A stretch of 64,000 nucleotides of DNA from Serilophus lunatus (GCA_013399895.1 VXBA01003712.1:95025-159024), one strand, 5' to 3'. Positions 12,232 through 24,972 are shown, numbered from the stretch's first letter. The notes: generated by a model not told the origin, from the letters alone. Numbers and translations: made by a program.

Positions 12232-13097
12232 GGGACCCACCTCTGTGCAGCCATCACCAGCATGGTGCCAATGCTGGACCCTTGCCGCTGTCCATAAGCA
12301 GCTGCCATGCCCAAGCTCCCGACCACAGCTGCGCCGGGGTCCGGCACCGGCATTCGCAGCATGTCTCTGTCTACAAGCTGGGAGCTGCTGGGACTGGACC
12401 TACTGCGCTGTCCCACCGCATCCCTGCTGCCGCCCGCGGGCATGCTGGGGTTCTCCCGTGGCCGTGCTCTTGGGCTGCTGCCCGCACCGGGACTGGGGAA
12501 CCACCACACACCATGCGTGGCATAAGCCGGCCCTGGGGCCGTGTGCCACTGGCCGTGAATCAACACCACTGTGCACCACCACATCCCCATTGCATGGGGA
12601 CCGGCACTGGCTGCAACTGCCCTCACACGGTCCATGGCAAATCCCCGTCGACCCCCTCCTTTATAGCAGCGTGGGGCCGTGTGCTCCAAAACCATGCTGC
12701 CCGCCACACCGGGACCACGGCGGCACCACGGCTGCCCGCGTCGGGTCTGCAGCGGCACCACTGCCTGCCGGAGAACCGCCTGCGCCACTGCTGCCCCTGG
12801 CCTCGGGGAGAGCAGGCAGGAGCAAGGGCTGCCCTGGTCCCCGCCTGTCCTGGGGAAGAACTGCGGAGGATGGCTGGGGGCAAACCCCTGCCTTTCCCGG
12901 GAGAGGGCTGCCTCGATCCCAGCCCCCCACTTCTTAAGGAAAACAGGATTTTACCCAGACAAGGTAAATGGGCACTTCTTACACATTCTCCCCTCCCCAA
13001 AGTCCAAGGACACCTCCCACAAGACCACCCCGAGACCCAAAGCCCCCCTTGACAACCCCAAGAGAGATCCCAGCACCCGTCAAACCCCCACAAAATG

Positions 13098-13763
13098 CCA
13101 GTGCTTCCTTTGCATGCTACTGTCTAAAAGAGCATCTGCTTCTCATATAATTAGTTGATGTATATGGTTGAGAATGGAGAAGTGGGAAAAAGAGTGCTTA
13201 CACCTATAGTTCCATCTAAATGAGACCAGTAAATCATGTCTGAAACACTCCCTTAAACTGAAGTTCATAAATTCACCAAGAAGAGGTTTTTCTATACAGA
13301 AATGAGGTGAAAGAGAATCCTATGTGCCTATACATTCTGGTGTAGGTTCTCCAAATACTTTTATTACTTTCTATAGGAATAATATTGAGGTTTTATGTAT
13401 ATGCACTTCCTGCATTTTCCATGGTTGTCTGTGCATTATTGTCTAAGGCAATGCTCAAAACATACATATTGATGTATGTTTTCAAACATTAAATGTTGCT
13501 TTATTTCAATATTTGAAGAAATACTTTTTGAAGAAGATATACTTAAAACAATACAGAAGCAAAATCTTGGTTTGTCTCGAGAAATTATTTAGGTTGTTTT
13601 AGGAAAAAAGCAAATCTGGCACCTTTGTCTTAAAATTAAAAAAAATAATCCATAACAGAGCAATTTAATACATTTAAAGCAATCCAGCTGAAAAGCAACA
13701 TTTGTCTGGAAGCAAATCAGTTTTACATTTACTGCTAAAAGAAAAAAGATCTTTTGGGGACAC
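13098..13763. other. Unique AT-rich sequence
   Basis: No repeat or exon is recognised. A small inverted repeat ACATACAT/ATGTATGT lies near 13460-13480. Confidence 0.5.
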
Positions 13764-15151
13764 AGTGGATTGACTCTGGCTGTATGCTAGGTGCTCACCA
13801 AAGCCATTCTATGCCTCCCCTCCTGAGCTGAATAGGGGAGAGAAAATATAATGAAATGCTTATGGGTTGAGATAAGAACATGCAGAGATCACTCACCACT
13901 TACCATCACAGGCAAAACAGACTCAACTCAGGGAAACAAATTGAATTTATTACCAATCACATGTCAGAGTAAGGTGATGTGAAGTTAACTCAAAACTTAA
14001 AAACACCTTCCCCTGATCCCTCCCTTCTTTCCAGGCTTAATCTTATGCCCAGCTTTTTACATTCTCCTACCAGCAGTGCAGGTAGGCAGGTATTGGGTAT
14101 TTGGTCACTTCATCACATGTTGTCTCTGCTGCTCCTTCCTCCACAACAGGACCAATTCTCGCATTGTTCCCCTGCTTCAGCAATGGGATCCCTCCCACAG
14201 GAGACAGTCTTCCATGAACTTCTCCATCGTGAATCTTCCCCAAGGGCTGCTGTTTTCCATTAACTGCTCCAGTGTGCATCCCTTCCATGAGGTGTAGTCC
14301 TTCAGGAAAAGGCTGCTGTATTGTGGGTCCCTCATGGGGTCATAAGTCCTGCCACCAATCCTGTCCCAGTGTAGGCTTCTCTTTCCATTGGTCCACAATT
14401 TCGTGCCAGGAGCTTGCTCCAGCACAGGTTTCTCACAGGGTCACAGCCTCCTTTGGATGTGGGATCTTCCATGGTCTTCAAGTAGATATCTGTTCCACAG
14501 ACAGAATTAACAAGGTTGGAAAAGACTGTAGAGATCATAAAGTCCAACCCTTTAACCTAACTTAACAACCTATCCAACACTAAACCATCTAAATAAACCA
14601 TGTCACTAAGTTCATCATTCAACCTATCCTTAAACACATCCAGGGACAGTGACTCCACCACCTCCCCGGGAAGCCCATTCCAATGGGAAATCAATCTCTG
14701 TGAAAAAGTTTTTCCTAATATCCAACCTAAACCTTCACTGACACAGCCTAAGATCTCCATGGACTGAGGCCAGGCAGTCTGTTTCACTGTAGTCTTCACC
14801 ACAGGCTGCAGAGAAATATATGCTGCAGTGTCTGGAGCACCTCATCCCGTGTCCCTGAAATGTCTTTCGCTGGCCTAGGTGTCTGCAGAGTTGTTTCTCT
14901 CACATGTTCTCACACTTTGCCTCTCCATCTGCAATTGCTTCTGTGCAGTAACTGTTATTTTCATCTTAACTATGTTGCCCTGGAGATGCTAGCACCATCA
15001 CTGGTACATTCAGACTTGGACAGTGGCCGGTCTATCTAGGAGCCATCTGTCATTGGCTTCATTAGAGACAGGGGAAGATTCTTGCAACTTCTCACAAAAG
15101 CCACCTCTGTAGCCCTCTCACTGTAAAGTCTTGCTACATAATCCCAATGTA
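13764..15151 (-). mobile_element. ERVL-type solo LTR interrupted by a CR1
   Basis: I recognise a common avian endogenous-retrovirus LTR, here reversed. Minus-strand landmarks are the start near 15151 (TACATTGGGATTATGTAGC) and a block at 15010-15120 ending in GTGGCTTTTGTGAG. A repetitive middle has several GAGCAGTTAATGG/CTCCATGG-like units at 14150-14480. Next come the poly(A) signal AATAAA at 13946-13951 and a final block at 13764-13870 (CAGCCAGAGTCAATCCAC). The usual family ends in CCACCACA, but here the last bases read CCACTGTG, so the end is mutated or slightly truncated, and I could not find a target-site duplication. A minus-strand CR1 fragment sits inside at 14499-14752. The element is a solo LTR with no internal genes. 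Confidence 0.78.
14499..14752 (-). mobile_element. CR1 3'-end fragment nested in the ERVL-type LTR
   Basis: A 0.25-kb CR1 3' end in minus orientation starts at the tail AATTAACAAGGTTGGAAAAG and passes the block CTCCACCACCTCCCCGGGAA. It stops at a 5' truncation before ATCTCCATGG, where the LTR resumes (its flanks CTGTTCCAC and ATCTCCATGGACTG belong together). The CR1 therefore inserted after the LTR. Confidence 0.88.
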
Positions 15152-16651
15152 TTCCATCCCTTGCCTCTATGAATGATGCATTTAAAAATTATTAATGAAA
15201 TTCAAATTCATCTCACAATCTTCACTCACCAGAAAAAGAATTCTCTGCACCAAAATCAAACAACATCATCACAACACCAAACCAAAGTGGACAACTTACA
15301 CATAAATCAATGCCTTGTCATTTCATCACATTTAAAACAGAAATTCCCCATGATCATTCCACTCTCTAACAAACCATCTGAAAATACCATCTTCTAGTGC
15401 TTTAGTCATTGGAATGATTGGAGCACCCTCCAAGAAGAGAAAGGTGGTAAAATTGGCACTTTAAACTTCTTTCCATATACTGTTGCTCTGTTTTACAGAC
15501 CAATTTGTTTTTTCTTCACTGTAAGAATGTAAATTGGAAAGAAGTTTGATAATGAAAATTTCTTCACAGAGATGTTTCAATCACCATGTTGATGTAAGAC
15601 TGTTGATCCTTATAATTTAACCTGTAAATGTTCCCTGCAAATTCATGAGTTAAACTTATAAATTAAGGTGCAGAGTATTTTTGCTTTTAACCTCTAGATG
15701 CTTTTTCCCTGCAATTTCTTTCCTTAAATGCTTACCAAGTCTCAGCTACTGCTTTAATAGGTATGCTTGATTGTGTTGTGGGATTTTTTTTTAATATGGT
15801 GCTGTTGTAGAACATTTCCATAAAGATGATGGGAAACTTTACATCTGCATTCATAGACTGATGAAGATGCTATACTGGAATTACAGCTCAAGGGAAAAAG
15901 TAATGCTTTTCATTAACTATGATGGAGGATTACATGCAAGGAGTCTGAAATCTCTACTCCTGTCCTGTTTCCAAATGGATTTGAAATGCTTGGTGGTTTT
16001 TAGTCATAAATCAAGAAACCCACAGGTTCTATTAGCATGCTTTGTAATAGCAGAGGCTGTTTTATTGTTAGCCATAGCTATAACTATTTATACATCAAGA
16101 TATTTAATACTCTTTTTCCTGTACCTCTGGAGTAAATAAAAATATTCCTCTTAGAAGAGGATGCATGTGGATGCATTTTACCCCAGAATAAGTACATAGC
16201 ATTCAAATTTATTTCTTTAAATTCTTTGAAGTCATTTTTACCCCACATTGAAAGAATAACTGGTTTTTGAAGACAAACTTGGTCTTCTCACCTAATATAC
16301 ATTTTTTTCCTTTTTTTGAATAGAATATACTGAGAGGAGCCTTCAATTCAGTATCAGTTAGAAGACCATGAGGATTCAAGTGTAGGTGATGTGGATTTTC
16401 TCTTGAATAAGAGGAGGAAGGAAGATCATGGCAGATCTTGTAGTAGCCACTTTATCATTTACCATTACTGAACACTCATGCAATTGTTCTTGGTGCTTTG
16501 GAGATTATTTGTACCATGTTCTTAAGGAAAATATGGGATGGCATTTTGCATTGTGTGAGATTAAATCATCCTTTTCCAGCTTAGGTTGGTCCTGAAGGAT
16601 GTGGAGGAGGCTGCACTTGCACTATAAAGCTGCAATCAAAGATCTCTGGCA

Positions 16652-16682
<31 letters not shown>

Positions 16683-17439
16683 GGAAAAGAAGAAGTAATG
16701 TTTACATCTCATCCTGTGTAATTAAAAAGCATCTCTAAATCTCTAAACTAGAAGGATTTAAAAAGATTCTGTTCCTGGGGCAGTGAAAAAAAGTGCTTTC
16801 TACTGCGTCCTGTTTGTGAAATACTACAAAATCTATCACAAGAACAAAATAGGAGATATCAAGATTACTGGCAGTGTCTTAAAATTACTGTAATTAAAAA
16901 GTATTTTGGAAGGTTTTTTAAGTTGACTCCAGACAATTATGTGAAGACCTATAGAGCACCATGCAAAAAATACATTGGCAGACCAGTCTTAAATTTGAAG
17001 TCTACAATAGAATTCACTTATGTTGCCTTTAACAATGCAAAACCCCATAGGTTCTTATATGGTTACACAATTTTTCTAGACTTTAGAAATGTCTTAAATC
17101 AACTTACGTGGTTCATGCTTCTGTTGCTAAAATTAATTGCAGTGTCAGTCTGCAATCAATTGGAAAGATAACATGCAAGTTAAGTGGTTTATGTGTTCGT
17201 ATGTACCATATATCTTTCTATATTTTGCACTCTTAATTTTCAGCATGGATGTAATTTGAGTTTCGTTCTTTCTGAGCAAGTTTGATGAGGGGATTTTAAG
17301 AATCTGGTAAATAGAAATCCCATGCAATGGCTTTATCATTCCTGTGGTAGTTAAAATATGATTATACATGACCATATGAATCAACACGGTTTCTCGAGGA
17401 TACTACTCAAAGGATGAAGACTGTTTCACCAAAATGAAG
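15152..17439. other. Unique AT-rich sequence with an A24 tract
   Basis: No transposon or exon is recognised. A run of 24 A lies at 16659-16682, followed by GGAAAAGAAGAAG. I see no processed-pseudogene body next to it. Confidence 0.5.
16659..16682 (+). repeat. A homopolymer, 24 bases
   Basis: An uninterrupted A run in AT-rich unique sequence. It could be a microsatellite or the relic tail of an unrecognised retrocopy. Confidence 0.9.
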
Positions 17440-18312
17440 TATCTGACAATGCGGGGGAGGAACTTCTTTGTAAAGGAGCTTCCTAATTTTTTGAAGAGAC
17501 CTCTGAACTAGTGGAGGGTTCCAGTTACCTGAGCCAAATGAGGGCTACATCAGCAGAACAGAGGTGTCTAAGGGAATACAAGATTAGAGGGAGAGGTAAA
17601 TGTCTAAATAAAAATGGAAGATAAGCTGGAAACAAGGAAGAGCCACCAAAAGGGTACCCATTACCTGAGGGTAGGCTGAGGAAAGCCAACGCTCAGCTCC
17701 AGCTGAAACTGGTGAGGCAATGAAGAGCACAGAGAAGCTTTACCATCAGTAAAAGGGAAGACTAAAGAAAATGTAACCTTTCTGCTCACCGGGGACAGGA
17801 GACCTCCTGGCTAGCAAAGTCAGAAAGGTCAATATGCTCAATTTTGTTGTTTCATTCTGGCTTCCATTGATAGGGCCTGCCCTTGCATATCTGAGCCTCC
17901 TAGGAGAGCCTGGGGGAATGATGCTGCCCATGGGAAAGGGGGATGGTGCTGAGGAGCATACCACCCACTGGGACGCAGATGAGTCTGTGGCACCTTGGTT
18001 CACCCAGGGGTGCTGTGGGAGCTGATTCATGTCACTGGAGTCACCTCTGTATGGTCTTTGAAAGGTCACATTGCCTGTGGGAGTTCCTGATGAAGGGGAA
18101 AAAGGCAAATGTTACTCTTATCTTTAAGACTACTGGGGAGAGAATCCCGGGTGATGACAGGCTGATTGGAAGCTCTTCATCCTTGAGAAGGGCATGTTGG
18201 AGATATTCAAACCTTGACTGGACAAGTTCCTGATGAACCTGATCTGAATGAACCTGATTTGAGCAGGGTGTTGAACCAGGTGATTTCCAGAGGTCTCTTC
18301 GAATGTGTATGT
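17440..18312 (+). mobile_element. Internally deleted CR1 LINE fragment
   Basis: The segment from about 17700 to 18160 matches the CR1 region between endonuclease and reverse transcriptase and the first reverse-transcriptase motifs. Landmarks are GGAAGACTAAAGAAAATG at 17755, TCTTTGAAAGGTCACATTG near 18055 and CAAATGTTACTCTTATCTTT at 18107. At about 18160-18190 it jumps to the extreme 3' end (GGAGATATTCAAACCTTGAC at 18199 and the terminal GAACCAGGTGATTTCCAGAG). Around 1.2 kb of reverse transcriptase is missing between these blocks. Sequence from 17440 to 17700 is weaker and the 5' boundary is uncertain. Confidence 0.7.
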
Positions 18313-21300
18313 TCCTGTGTTCCCCTGGAGTACCAGTAAATTTTTTTCTTTTTTTGCCTTTAGGTCACTTCAAAGTGAAAGGTAAGCACCCAAGACTGAC
18401 TTTGGTCTGCCTGGATAAACTGAGCACTTTGCTGTCATCGTGTACACACAGACCTGGATAGTATGCTGTTGTAATTTCTGCCACATGCTACTGCTTCTAG
18501 ATTTATATTAACTTTTGCAGTAATGAATTGTAGCTGGAAACATGGAAGCAGCTACTCAAAAGTCTTCTGCTGACCAATGTGTCATTTACTTTTGCATGCT
18601 TTATAGCAGGGGCTGTATTTGAGCAAGAAAACTATCTTGGTAGTCTTCTCGCAGCAGTCTTCCCTTTGACCCTCCTGAGCCTTTTTCATGTGTAATCTAG
18701 TATGTTACTCCATGCATACTGCCCTTGAATCACTTTAATAAATTTGATATTCCCTAGAGTCATCTGATTTTCATGAGTATTGTGTTTTGAGGCTGCACAT
18801 TTGCAATGAATCAGTTAGCCTAGTGAGTGTGCCATCTCATCCCTGAGGTCCTCAGAAAAGGTCTGTGTTTCACTGTACCACTAGGTCTGATACAGGAAAG
18901 TGAGCTTGACAGTTAGAGAGGTTACTCTGTGCTGCTCTGTACCATATGTCACAGAAGAATATTCTAGATATTATGTGAGAAGAGGGACAATTGTCTCAAA
19001 ATATATTTTGTCTTGCAGAAAGCTGCAGACAATTTAACATGGATATATAATCTTGCCATTAAAATATTGTGGGGAAAGGCCCAATTGCAAGCTATTCTTT
19101 TTTTTGACACAAGTCTGTGTATCTGATGTCATGGTAATTACACCCTTCTAAAAAACATGTGTGTCAATTTCAGAATTACAATTTTAATATCTTAATTCAT
19201 CTTCCATAAGCAGCTAAAAAGCCTCTTTCAATAATGTAATTTAATTTAAATCAGTTTCATCCTGTCTATTTTGATAATGCTAATCATCCCATGTTGGGGC
19301 TCATTTCTTGCATAGGCAGAAATTTTCATGGCAGTTCTGCCCTTGCAAGAAATGAGCCCCAACATAGGATCACGTTTTTTGCCACAGAAAACTGTCCCAG
19401 AAAATTGCCCTGAGTTTGTGTTCCAGCACTCTCTTCTGCAACCCTTATGTCCTGCATCCAGGTCTCCTCCACACGTAGTAGCATGTTTCTTTAAGGTTAG
19501 TGTGAAGGGAGATAGAGAAAACTGGTGTTTTATTAGTAAAGCAATTCACTGGTGTTTAGATTCCACCTTTGTTATAAGCCATTGAGCAGGCTGTTGGAAG
19601 GTCTGGAGTCAAAGGAAGCTGTTAAAAGATATTACCTTTCCTTCTATTTTTGCAGAACCAATAGAAAGAAGAACTTTTAAATGGAATTAAATTTATTTGC
19701 ATGTGCAGGAATTATTTTTAAGTTACTGGTGTTTTTCACAGTGAATGTCTTTACTCGTTTCAAATTTTAATCAAAAACAACAGTAGAAATGTTTTTTCTG
19801 TTGTCCTGACAGGTTGAAAGGTTTCTTAAGTGTATGTGCATTTTTTGTTTAGTCTATTGCAATTCCTTTGAAGAGAGAATGGCAGTCTCATATTCTGGAC
19901 AAGTCACTGCTCTTAGCAGGGTACTTTTATAACACCTGAAAGAAATGTCAAGCTTTTGACAGATAGTTTGTTTAATGTCTGGGATCTGAAGAAACTAGTT
20001 GTACTGTACATACACTTGGGGTGACAAGAAGACATTTTGTCTACGTGCAACAGAAAAGTAGATGACAGACTGCCAAGTAACACAGTGAATGCTCCCTTCT
20101 CTTCTTTGGTGGCTTAAACTTAGAGCAATCAGCCTGAATTTTATTTCTTTAAATGGCTATAGGGTTTTTTCCTGTTTCAGCTGCTTGCTTGATATCTCTG
20201 TTTATACTCATATTAAAGGGACATAGAAAATTCAGCCACTTCTTGGACATGCAAGTCATTGCACACATCTTAAAATTCATAAAAAATATTCACTTTTCTT
20301 TGAGTATTTTTTCTGTGTTTTGCTGGGAAACCAAGTGTCTAGTTCCTTTTGAATACCCTAAGTGCCTTTGTTGCTTTGTCTTTGCTAAGTGTAAAATGGG
20401 CTTTGTTTTATAAAGAACACCTTGCTTATTTCCTCCAACTCTAGTTGTGAGTTTCAGATGGTAAAATTTTTCAAGCAACTGAAAAGAGTTGAAAGAAATA
20501 GGAATTTTTGTTATAAAAGTGACATAAATTATGAACATTTAATTTCTTCATTATAGATGAAACTAGACTTAAAAAAAATAAAATCAGATGCTACTGAAAG
20601 GTTAGAGTACTTCATACTTGTGTTTTTATATGGACAATGCCTGTTTTTATATTGTGTGAGTTCAACATTACTAATCTCTATGGAACTGCTTCTGACACAG
20701 AATAATGGACACTTGCACTGTTGTCACATTGGTAGAGCATTGTTAAAAGATAGAGATAGCTACTTCTAATCTAAAATAGTTTTAAAAAATAAGTGTGTTC
20801 TGGTTACAGAAACTATCAGCTGAAATTTTTTGTTGCCATCCTCCATAAATACACAAGGTATATAGTTGGATGAGAAGTTTGGCAAGCCTTTACTATTTTC
20901 CAAAGGTTTCATTTATGTACACAGGGTAGAAAGCATCAGCACAACTGGAGAAATATGGCAAGTGTTACAGAAGATAGTCTAGCCCTGACAGAAATGAGTT
21001 TCTTTGCTACAAGGTTTTGTTTAAGGCAGGCTCTGTAAGCCTAAATAGTGATTCCTGTTATGTTCCAGAAATTAGGACATAGTGCCTTCTTTTTATCAAA
21101 ACAGAGCTCTGTCAAAAGGTGTTTCCGCAACTGATCTCCCAGTCTAATGGAAACAGTCTGCAAGAGCCCCATTTTGGGCTAGAGTTTGCAGAACTTAGAA
21201 ACTTGGGGCTTCTATCCTTCAGACTGATAAAAGCTCTGTGACCAGATGTAGATTTGTATTTTAAAAAAGACAATCAGTGAACTTCCCACAGTTACCTGAA

Positions 21301-22049
21301 AGCAGTATTACGTAACACAACTGTTTATGGATAAATGTTAATCGTATACAGAAAACAATAGTTTTGTAAAACAACCTCCCAAACTATCACGGAGGTATGA
21401 AGCTTTAAAAGCTGTCATTCTTGATGTTGGGTCTCTGGTTAAGTTACCTTATGGGCAAATATCATGTTTGGAGTTGGGGGCATCTAGTATGAATGCATTT
21501 TTTTTGGCCACAACATTTTTAAAATTCAAAGAATAACCTGTCTGAAATGCAAACTAAAGTGTTGTGGACTGCAATCTTACATTTTTGCTCCATGTCCCCA
21601 TGTTGTTGCTCCATGGATCACTATTTCCACCTTTTAAAGGTCCCAAGTCAATTATAGTCTGCCATAAACCCGTGTTGTGTGCTTATCAGGTTAAATTATG
21701 TGATGTTTCTGCAGCCTGTAACATACGAAGAGTAGAATTAAAGAAACACTAAAACCTGGAGATCAGTACCATAGGAAATATCTTTATTTTAAAAATGAGC
21801 AATTAGGGTCTTCTCTTATTTGCGTATAAATGCTTCAACCTTCATAATTACTTATAAGTATTTATGGTTTACAGGATATATAATGTGATTTTTTGTAACT
21901 GATGTGCTATAACTGTGTGTTAATGGTGAAAGATTTTCTGCCTGTGCAGATTACCAAGCAGTTTGTAAAGGGAAGGATTGCTCATGAATGAGATGGACAG
22001 CACATCTAACAAGGAGAGTTAATCCTTAAGCTTCTACATTGCACTCTCC
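18313..22049. other. Unique AT-rich sequence with one striking hairpin
   Basis: No transposon or exon is recognised over 3.7 kb, apart from the inverted repeat at 19286-19370. Open frames are short. Confidence 0.5.
19286..19370. repeat. Near-perfect inverted repeat (36-bp arms, 13-base loop)
   Basis: The left arm 19286-19321 and right arm 19335-19370 are reverse complements at 33 of 36 positions. The core GGGGCTCATTTCTTGC pairs with GCAAGAAATGAGCCCC without mismatch. Mismatches are C/A at 19290/19366 and an adjacent pair at 19313-19314. The 13-base loop begins ATTTTCATGG. As RNA it would form an 85-nucleotide hairpin of pre-miRNA size on either strand. A template-switch mutation during replication would make the same structure. 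I recognise no known miRNA seed. Confidence 0.9.
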
Positions 22050-22258
22050 AAGTTCTGGGCAGGACTGCTTCTAATCCCTTCATCCCCCAAACCCTTGATA
22101 CCCAGGCTTGCCCTGATCCAGAAGCAACACCTTGTAGTTGACTTTGTTGAATCTGATGAGATTCTTGTGGAGCCACTTCTTGAGCTTGTCCAGGTCCCTC
22201 TGGATGGCATCCCGTCCTTCAGGTGTGGCAACTGCACTGCTCATATTGGAGTCATTAA
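22050..22258 (-). mobile_element. CR1 LINE fragment (short, internal)
   Basis: About 0.2 kb of a CR1 subfamily in minus orientation. Plus-strand landmarks are CTTGATACCCAGGCTTGCCC, the block TTGAATCTGATGAGATTCTT and GAGCTTGTCCAGGTCCCTCT, then GGCATCCCGTCCTTCAGGTG. The last two match the reverse complement of the reverse-transcriptase segment just after the catalytic loop. Both ends are cut and neither a tail nor a target-site duplication is present. Confidence 0.75.
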
Positions 22259-24967
22259 AGGAGTGGAATAGCAGAGTTTAACGTATTTTTTGTCTTATAG
22301 ATAGTATGTTTCTAGATTGTTTTTGGTATAGCTATATCTGTGGACTTACTGGCTACAGGTTACAGGTAAAACAGGAACTGTTAGACTAAATGGAGCTTAC
22401 TTAAATATTGCAACTGAGATTGTAAAGAGAAGTTTGTAAAACCCTGTTTTAGATAGAGCTACCAACAAGATTGATGTTAACAGTGACCATACAAATTCAC
22501 AAATTTAGTCACTTTGTACCTGTGCTCACATTTAGCACAAACATTTATGATCTGAAATTACCTGATGAACCATAAAATTTAACAATCTGTTAGCTCGTTG
22601 ACTGGGTAATTCTTCATCCTTGCAGGGTCAATATTGTATTTTAATTGATATGATATTTTCTCTGTGACAAAAATATAACTAGCTAAATATCTTGTAATAT
22701 AAATTACTGAAAGCAGTGGATTTATTCTGGCGTACTTTTTTTTTTTTTTTTATAATTTCAAAGGAAAGCATGAACCCTTCAGAAAGTACATCCTTTTTTC
22801 TTTTAGCAATCAAATTTGGTAACTTTAACCTTCTTTACATTATTTAGACCTTCAGAATTAGGCAAAGAATTTCTAATGGTACTTCTCTCAAAATGATTTT
22901 CTTCAAGCCATGATGAACAAAAGCTTTTTAAATATTCCTTGTAGTCTCTGTTTGTGGAGTAGGAGGAATTGCCAGACAGAAAAACTTGAAAATTTTATTC
23001 AGAGGACTACAGATGTAAGTGTTGTTTCAATTTTGCATCATAAGCATGGCATTTTCTGGCAGTTCTCTACTGTACAGCATGTATTATTATGTCCATATGA
23101 ACTTACTTTTAAAGCTAATTATTATTATTTCATCTGCATAACATGATTTAAATTTCAAAGTGAAAAATAATATTTATGTCTTGATCTGTGTGCTGGTGGG
23201 ATTTTTGTGCAGCACAAACGATAGAAGAACAATAAGTTCTTGTACTCACATTATTTTTTCTAAATATAAAAGCAACTTGCTAATACAGTAGTCATTGTAT
23301 GCCTTTTTGGACTCCCAGAAAAGCAACCTGAGATAACATTATGAGATTTTATTGAATACATAAAAACTCAGGAAATGTCAAATGTTCTATGAACAGCAAA
23401 AGTAAGTCATAAGTCTGATTCTATATTTTCCATAGAAGCAGCTTTTCATCACCACAGGACCTTCATTAGAGAATAGTGCTTAATCTTATTCCAATTTCTT
23501 GTGTTTTCATAAAAGATGTGTGGCACAGGAAGATGAATAAGCACAAATGAAGGTTTGAAGAGAGAGAGACTAGTGCCGTTTTCTATTCCTTTACAAAGAT
23601 GCATGAAAGTCAGTGGGATTGCACATTTGCACATGCTTATCAATATCAGCAGACTTCAGCTGCCTGCAGTGCTAAGCAAGACTGTGGCCTTTGCTCTCCA
23701 GAGCCCTCCTTTCCTACCAGATGGAATGTTTTGAAAGGAGGCAAGGGTAGCAAAAGGAGACAAGAGTAGCAGTTTAAATACTGCTTCTTGTGGACTCTGT
23801 GCCATTGAAAACACCAGGAAAACTGAGAACAACTTCTCCCTTAGTAGAGAGGGAGTACCTGCCTCTGTCTGAAAAACTGTCTTCTTTTTTTTTGGAAGGC
23901 ATACTGGGACAAAATCAATGCCACTTTCAATGAATGTTCCATGAGTAATATGTGGAGTTGTATTTGCATGGAGCAATTGTTGCTAACACCTGACATGAGT
24001 GACCTCCAAGTTGCGTGGGAGGAGGAAGTTTGAGGGCAAAGCTGTCTGGAAAGGGCTGCACAGCCAGGAGGTGACAGGCTGTGGTCCCTTGCTCATGCCT
24101 AGGAAGGCTTTTTTGTTTACAGAATTTTGAAGATGAGTGAAAAGTGTAGTGAGAATTCACAAATAAGAAGAATGTGAAAACCATAGATTGTATTTCATCT
24201 GTGGCGTTGAGTTTTGCTTTTGCTCTCTCTGGAGATAAGGTATTCTGGTCCCACATTGTCAAACCAGCAAGAAATCATTTTCCTCCTGATAAACTGTTTT
24301 AAACTTTACAGGATTTTACGAGCTTAGCCTAGCAAAGGCAAAACAGTGATTAGAAGTATGAGAACAAATTAATCAAGTTTCCAAAGATTATCTCACCTAT
24401 TAGGTCCCCACTAAAAAAAAAAATAAATAAATAAAAATTAGCATCTGTTTATCTAACACTTAAAGAACTAAATTAAGTTGGAAGAGAAAAAGAATCTTAC
24501 AGATGACTGATATGAACTTTTTTAATTAGAAAGGTACAAATTTTCCTTTTTTAAATGAGCATTCATTCTATTGGCCTCAATAAAAAGGAAAATGGATCTT
24601 GTTGACTTTTTCCCCCTTTTGAAAAAGTAGTGTCATCATTTCCAAAGAGTTGTGAGATTTAAAAGTACATTTATTTAATAGCATTGTGATGTTTATTTAA
24701 TAACTTTGAGATATTATTTATTCTATAGTAAGAGGGCTTGAAAACGGGCAAGAACAAATTTTGCAGTTAAAAAGGATAATGTGGGTCTTCATTAAAACAA
24801 AATCAATCTGATGTGGTATTCTGATGTGAATAACAAATATTCTAGTTATAAAAGCATGCAAGATACGTTTAAGAGTAGAGAGAATAGGACTGCAAAAACT
24901 GTACAGTGCAACATAGGTTTGTTCCTCACAGCATTGACTTTATTTGTAAATATGTGTGCTATGTATG
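22259..24967. other. Unique AT-rich sequence
   Basis: No transposon or exon is recognised. It includes a T tract near 22735-22751 and an A-rich TAAATAAATAAA microsatellite near 24412-24437. Confidence 0.5.
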
Positions 24968-24972
24968 GCTAC

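Larger units (their letters stand above)
11516..13092 (-). mobile_element. Solo LTR of an endogenous retrovirus-like family (copy 1)
   Basis: On the plus strand the element begins TGTGGTGGTTTGAATC and ends CCCCCACA, so on the minus strand it runs TGTGGGGG to CACCACA, the TG...CA form of an LTR. It is flanked by a perfect 5-bp duplication, AAATG, at 11511-11515 and 13093-13097. Reading the minus strand, a GC-rich U3 of about 1 kb leads to a CCAAT box (12085-12089) and a CTTAAAA box (12019-12032). An R region follows, with the poly(A) signal AATAAA at 11605-11610. A block near 11735-11760 (CTTGGCTGGGAAAGCAGTTC on the minus strand) is shared with the 47.3-kb copy. Long open frames in the U3 (up to 335 codons) occur on both strands and are best explained by high GC. 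The 5-bp duplication suits an ERVL-like integrase. No internal region is present, so it is a solo LTR. Confidence 0.88.

Noticed and set aside
12045..13093. Long open frames as genuine genes
   Set aside because: They lie inside an LTR U3, occur on both strands, overlap promoter elements and match no domain.
13764..15151. Target-site duplication for the ERVL-type LTR
   Set aside because: The 5-mers at the inferred ends do not match, and the left end is mutated or truncated.
16659..16682. A24 run as a processed-pseudogene tail
   Set aside because: No retrocopied body or target-site duplication was seen upstream.
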